Part shown: positions 4,898-6,935 of the stretch, piece by piece
Layout of the letters: each line of letters begins with the position of its first letter
Position numbering within the stretch: the first letter of the stretch is position 1
The notes under the pieces: model-generated
Told to the model about the DNA's origin: nothing
The model's database searches: none
What the model saw: the letters and a program-made list of their open reading frames with translations, nothing else
Source of the DNA: Nitrosopumilaceae archaeon
GTDB lineage: Archaea > Thermoproteota > Nitrososphaeria > Nitrososphaerales > Nitrosopumilaceae
DNA: 6,935 bases
Assembly (NCBI GenBank): GCA_013867245.1
Contig: JACENB010000170.1
Location: 1-6,935 of the forward strand
Reading direction: 5' to 3'
Position numbers and translations under genes: made by a program

Positions 4898-5698
4898 TTA
4901 TTCGTTGATCTGTGACATTATCTCATCAAGAATTTTCTGATTTGCAGCTGCAATAAAAGAAACTCTTGTGTCGTAACTTAGATCTGCATCTAATGGATTC
5001 AAATCTGCATCTAACAATAATCCCCCAGCTTCTTTGACAATCAAATAACCTGCCGCAATATCTTGAATTCTAATTTTATCTCGTAAATCAATAAAAATAT
5101 CCATTAATCCTCTCGCAAATAATGCCATTTCTAGTGCATTTGCTCCAAAATGTCTTGTATGGTTATGATTTTCAAATATTGGATGAAGTTTCTTCATTAA
5201 TTCAGTTGATGCTCCTGATGTATTGATTCCAACAATTTTGTAAATTGGATCTTTACTGTGTACCTTCATTTGTTCTTGATTGAAATACGAACCTTTGTCT
5301 TTTGATGCCCAATACATTTCACCACTGTGAAGATTTGTGATTACCCCATCAGTAATGGAACTAAGTTTGTTTTCTGTCGCAAAAGCCAATGAACTACAAA
5401 AGAAAGGCACTCCCCTTACTGCATTTGCAGAACCATCTATTGCATCCATTATCACATAACCTTTAGGGTCTTTAGATAATTCAACTCTCCCACACTCTTC
5501 ACCTAAAACTACACATGGAAAATTAATTTCTTTTAGAAAATCCAGAACTGTTTTTTCAGCAATAATGTCTATGTTCCTTGAAATATCTCCACCTGCTCCT
5601 CTTCCAAAATCACCTGCAGCATGTTCAGTGCCTGCAAGATCTTTTACGTTTTCATAAATCCTATTTGAAACTTCACGAAGAATTTCAATTATTTCCAT
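4898..5698 (-). CDS. inositol monophosphatase family protein (archaeal IMPase/FBPase type)
   Basis: A 266-aa Mg2+-dependent sugar phosphatase of the inositol monophosphatase fold. The metal-site motifs are present: GEE at 66-68, DAIDGSANAVRGVPFF at 85-100 (the DPIDGT signature with P to A and T to S) and IQDIAAGYLIVKEAGG at 211-226 (the WDxAAG motif with Gln for Trp; catalytic Asp213 kept). GAGGDISRNID at 34-44 and the GVPFF stretch resemble archaeal enzymes that act on inositol-1-phosphate and sometimes fructose-1,6-bisphosphate. Substrates cannot be separated from sequence. Inositol-1-phosphate for phosphoinositide lipids, fructose bisphosphate and other phosphoesters remain possible. The ATG at 5698 has a TATA-like box 25 nt upstream, in a promoter region shared with the divergent gene. 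The product is cytosolic with no signal peptide. Confidence 0.9.
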   Translation of the reverse strand: MEIIEILREVSNRIYENVKDLAGTEHAAGDFGRGAGGDISRNIDIIAEKTVLDFLKEINFPCVVLGEECGRVELSKDPKGYVIMDAIDGSANAVRGVPFFCSSLAFATENKLSSITDGVITNLHSGEMYWASKDKGSYFNQEQMKVHSKDPIYKIVGINTSGASTELMKKLHPIFENHNHTRHFGANALEMALFARGLMDIFIDLRDKIRIQDIAAGYLIVKEAGGLLLDADLNPLDADLSYDTRVSFIAAANQKILDEIMSQINE

Positions 5699-5718
5699 AA
5701 CAAAATATACTTGGTTCG

Positions 5719-5728
5719 TAATTTAAGT
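5719..5728 (-). promoter_or_regulatory. TATA box of the phosphatase gene
   Basis: The minus strand reads CTTAAATTAC, centred about 25 nt upstream of the ATG at 5698, which indicates a leaderless transcript. Confidence 0.5.
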
Positions 5729-5750
5729 GAAGAAAATTTTTGTCTTGAAA

Positions 5751-5760
5751 GCATAAATAA
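5751..5760 (+). promoter_or_regulatory. TATA box of the unknown gene / rfc unit
   Basis: GCATAAATAA is centred about 25 nt upstream of the GTG at 5781 and only about 19 nt from the TTG at 5775. This favours the GTG as the leaderless start. Confidence 0.5.
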
Positions 5761-5780
5761 CAACACATTGAATTTTGAAT

Positions 5781-6902
5781 GTGAGTGGAAAAGACGAATC
5801 AATTTTTAGTAAAAGTGCTTTAATGGGAACAAAACCTGGAAAACAAATCATCAAACAGGGTTTATTCAAATCCAAGGGATTCAAATTATTTAATCAGTAT
5901 AAACAAGAGGCTGAAGATGCATTTCCTACATTTGCTCAAAGATTTGCAAAAAATCTATTTGAACAAATTAATGCTGATGAATCTCCAAATACTACTCAAC
6001 AACAATTCGCCGAAGAAGTAGGTTCAACAGAAATCATTCTAAATGCATCTGAAATTGAGCCTATCAAATCTAAATTACAAGATTTTGACACCTTACATGA
6101 TAGAGTACTTAGAATTTTAAATTCAAATTTTGTCAAAATGACATTTCCTGTTTTTAATGGTCTCTTTGATGCATCAACAGATTATTTCAAAGATGATAAA
6201 AACACTACAATGAGGGAAGATATTGTTGACGGTCACATTATTGCAATTGATCTTAGTGAACCAATGGATAGAATTGTAGATAAAGATGAAGACTTGGAAT
6301 ATTTAGATGATTACAAATTGATGAATCCATATATTTTGAAGCTTGCAAGAGAAAAAATTTCAAAAGGTGGCGAAGATGTGCTCAAAGAATTTGAAGAGGG
6401 TTTTAAACAAGCAAGAATTGGACAATACCTTGATACAAAATTAAAAGATAAACCAACTGAAATTACTGAAGAAGAACTAGTTGAAAGTTACAAAAAATAT
6501 CGTTCTGTTATGGGAACTGCTGGTAGAAACATGGCTCTAAATCGTCCACCTTTGGCTGATATTTTTTACACTGGAATGGCAAAAGCTGCTGAATCTGTAG
6601 GGTGTGGAAATGAAATTGAAGATAGTATTAGAGATAGAGCTGCAAAAATTCCTTCTTGGCCATTGTTTTATTCATTAAAATTCAATGATGCAAAACGTGG
6701 ATTTGAAGAAACAATGAAACATAGTGAATCCTATTTGAGGGAAGCAAGAGATGCTCTAGAAAAATTACCTGATAATTTTTCACATACCAAATTTTTAGAA
6801 TTCCTATTTCTTACTGTTGAACATTACAATCAATTCTGGTATAAGAAATTACAAGAAGAAAACATCTGGTCAGATTTGAACAAAAATCTTCCAAGAAAGT
6901 GA
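5781..6902 (+). CDS. conserved-looking protein of unknown function upstream of rfc
   Basis: I do not recognise a family. The GTG start gives 373 aa (MSGKDESIF...); an in-frame TTG at 5775 would add two residues but fits the TATA spacing less well. The protein is soluble and highly charged, with no signal peptide, membrane segment or zinc-finger motif, and has one cysteine (Cys275, in SVGCGNE). The N-terminal 35 residues are basic and Lys-rich. Residues 35-130 look helical and amphipathic. An acidic stretch, DKDEDLEYLDDY, lies at 167-178, and RSVMGTAGRNMALNRPPL at 241-258 is a loop-like, Gly/Arg/Pro-rich segment that could be a functional site. The C-terminus (300-360) is helical and aromatic-rich. 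The rfc start lies 8 nt after its stop, so it is probably co-transcribed with a clamp-loader gene. A replication or repair link is possible but rests only on position. Confidence 0.88.
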   Translation: MSGKDESIFSKSALMGTKPGKQIIKQGLFKSKGFKLFNQYKQEAEDAFPTFAQRFAKNLFEQINADESPNTTQQQFAEEVGSTEIILNASEIEPIKSKLQDFDTLHDRVLRILNSNFVKMTFPVFNGLFDASTDYFKDDKNTTMREDIVDGHIIAIDLSEPMDRIVDKDEDLEYLDDYKLMNPYILKLAREKISKGGEDVLKEFEEGFKQARIGQYLDTKLKDKPTEITEEELVESYKKYRSVMGTAGRNMALNRPPLADIFYTGMAKAAESVGCGNEIEDSIRDRAAKIPSWPLFYSLKFNDAKRGFEETMKHSESYLREARDALEKLPDNFSHTKFLEFLFLTVEHYNQFWYKKLQEENIWSDLNKNLPRK

Positions 6903-6910
6903 TAAAATTG

Positions 6911-6935
6911 ATGTGGTCTGAAAAATACCGACCTC
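6911..6935 (+). CDS. replication factor C subunit, 5' fragment cut by the window end
   Basis: The eight visible codons read MWSEKYRP, the characteristic N-terminal (W-x-EKYRP) box of archaeal and eukaryotic replication factor C, the AAA+ loader that places the PCNA clamp on DNA. Starting directly at Met-Trp without an extension makes me favour the large subunit, but the small subunit has the same box and cannot be excluded. The start could also be the in-frame TTG at 6908. The 8-nt gap to the preceding gene and the lack of a promoter between them indicate one transcript. Confidence 0.82.

Overview
The window is AT-rich and reads as ammonia-oxidising archaeon (Thaumarchaeota/Nitrososphaerota, Nitrosopumilales-like) chromosome. 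The support is archaeal-type TATA boxes about 25 nt upstream of start codons (leaderless transcripts), frequent TTG/GTG starts, archaeal tRNA-Lys and tRNA-Asp, an archaeal-type inositol monophosphatase, and the N-terminus of an archaeal/eukaryotic-type replication factor C subunit at the right edge. The lineage is inferred from gene style, not from a database search.

Layout, left to right: argH (argininosuccinate lyase, +); tRNA-Lys(UUU) on the minus strand, tail-to-tail with argH; a divergent tRNA-Asp(GUC) on the plus strand; a two-gene plus-strand unit made of an Ala/Glu/Lys-rich helical protein of unknown function and a glutamyl-tRNA reductase-like protein (HemA family). Three minus-strand genes follow, each with its own TATA-like element: an inositol monophosphatase-family phosphatase, a ferredoxin/flavodoxin-NADP+ reductase-type flavoprotein, and a 55-aa DUF1059-like protein that is convergent with hemA. 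Finally, a divergent plus-strand unit holds a 373-aa unrecognised soluble protein followed 8 nt later by the first codons of a replication factor C subunit, cut by the window end.

Most genes are housekeeping: arginine biosynthesis, tRNAs, redox, phosphatase and DNA replication. I see no phage, transposon, CRISPR, toxin-antitoxin or defence signature. The most striking item is the HemA-family protein. The fold and nucleotide-binding motif are recognisable, but the catalytic Cys-Asn of the TCNR motif reads Ala-Ser, the conserved GE(P/D)QILGQ segment is replaced, and the protein ends where the C-terminal dimerisation domain should begin. It is probably either a non-canonical enzyme or a paralogue with another job, and it is apparently co-transcribed with the helical protein of unknown function. 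Secondary points of interest are the two stem mismatches in tRNA-Asp, the absence of a plus-strand T-tract before tRNA-Lys at the argH 3' end, and the unknown gene linked to the clamp loader.
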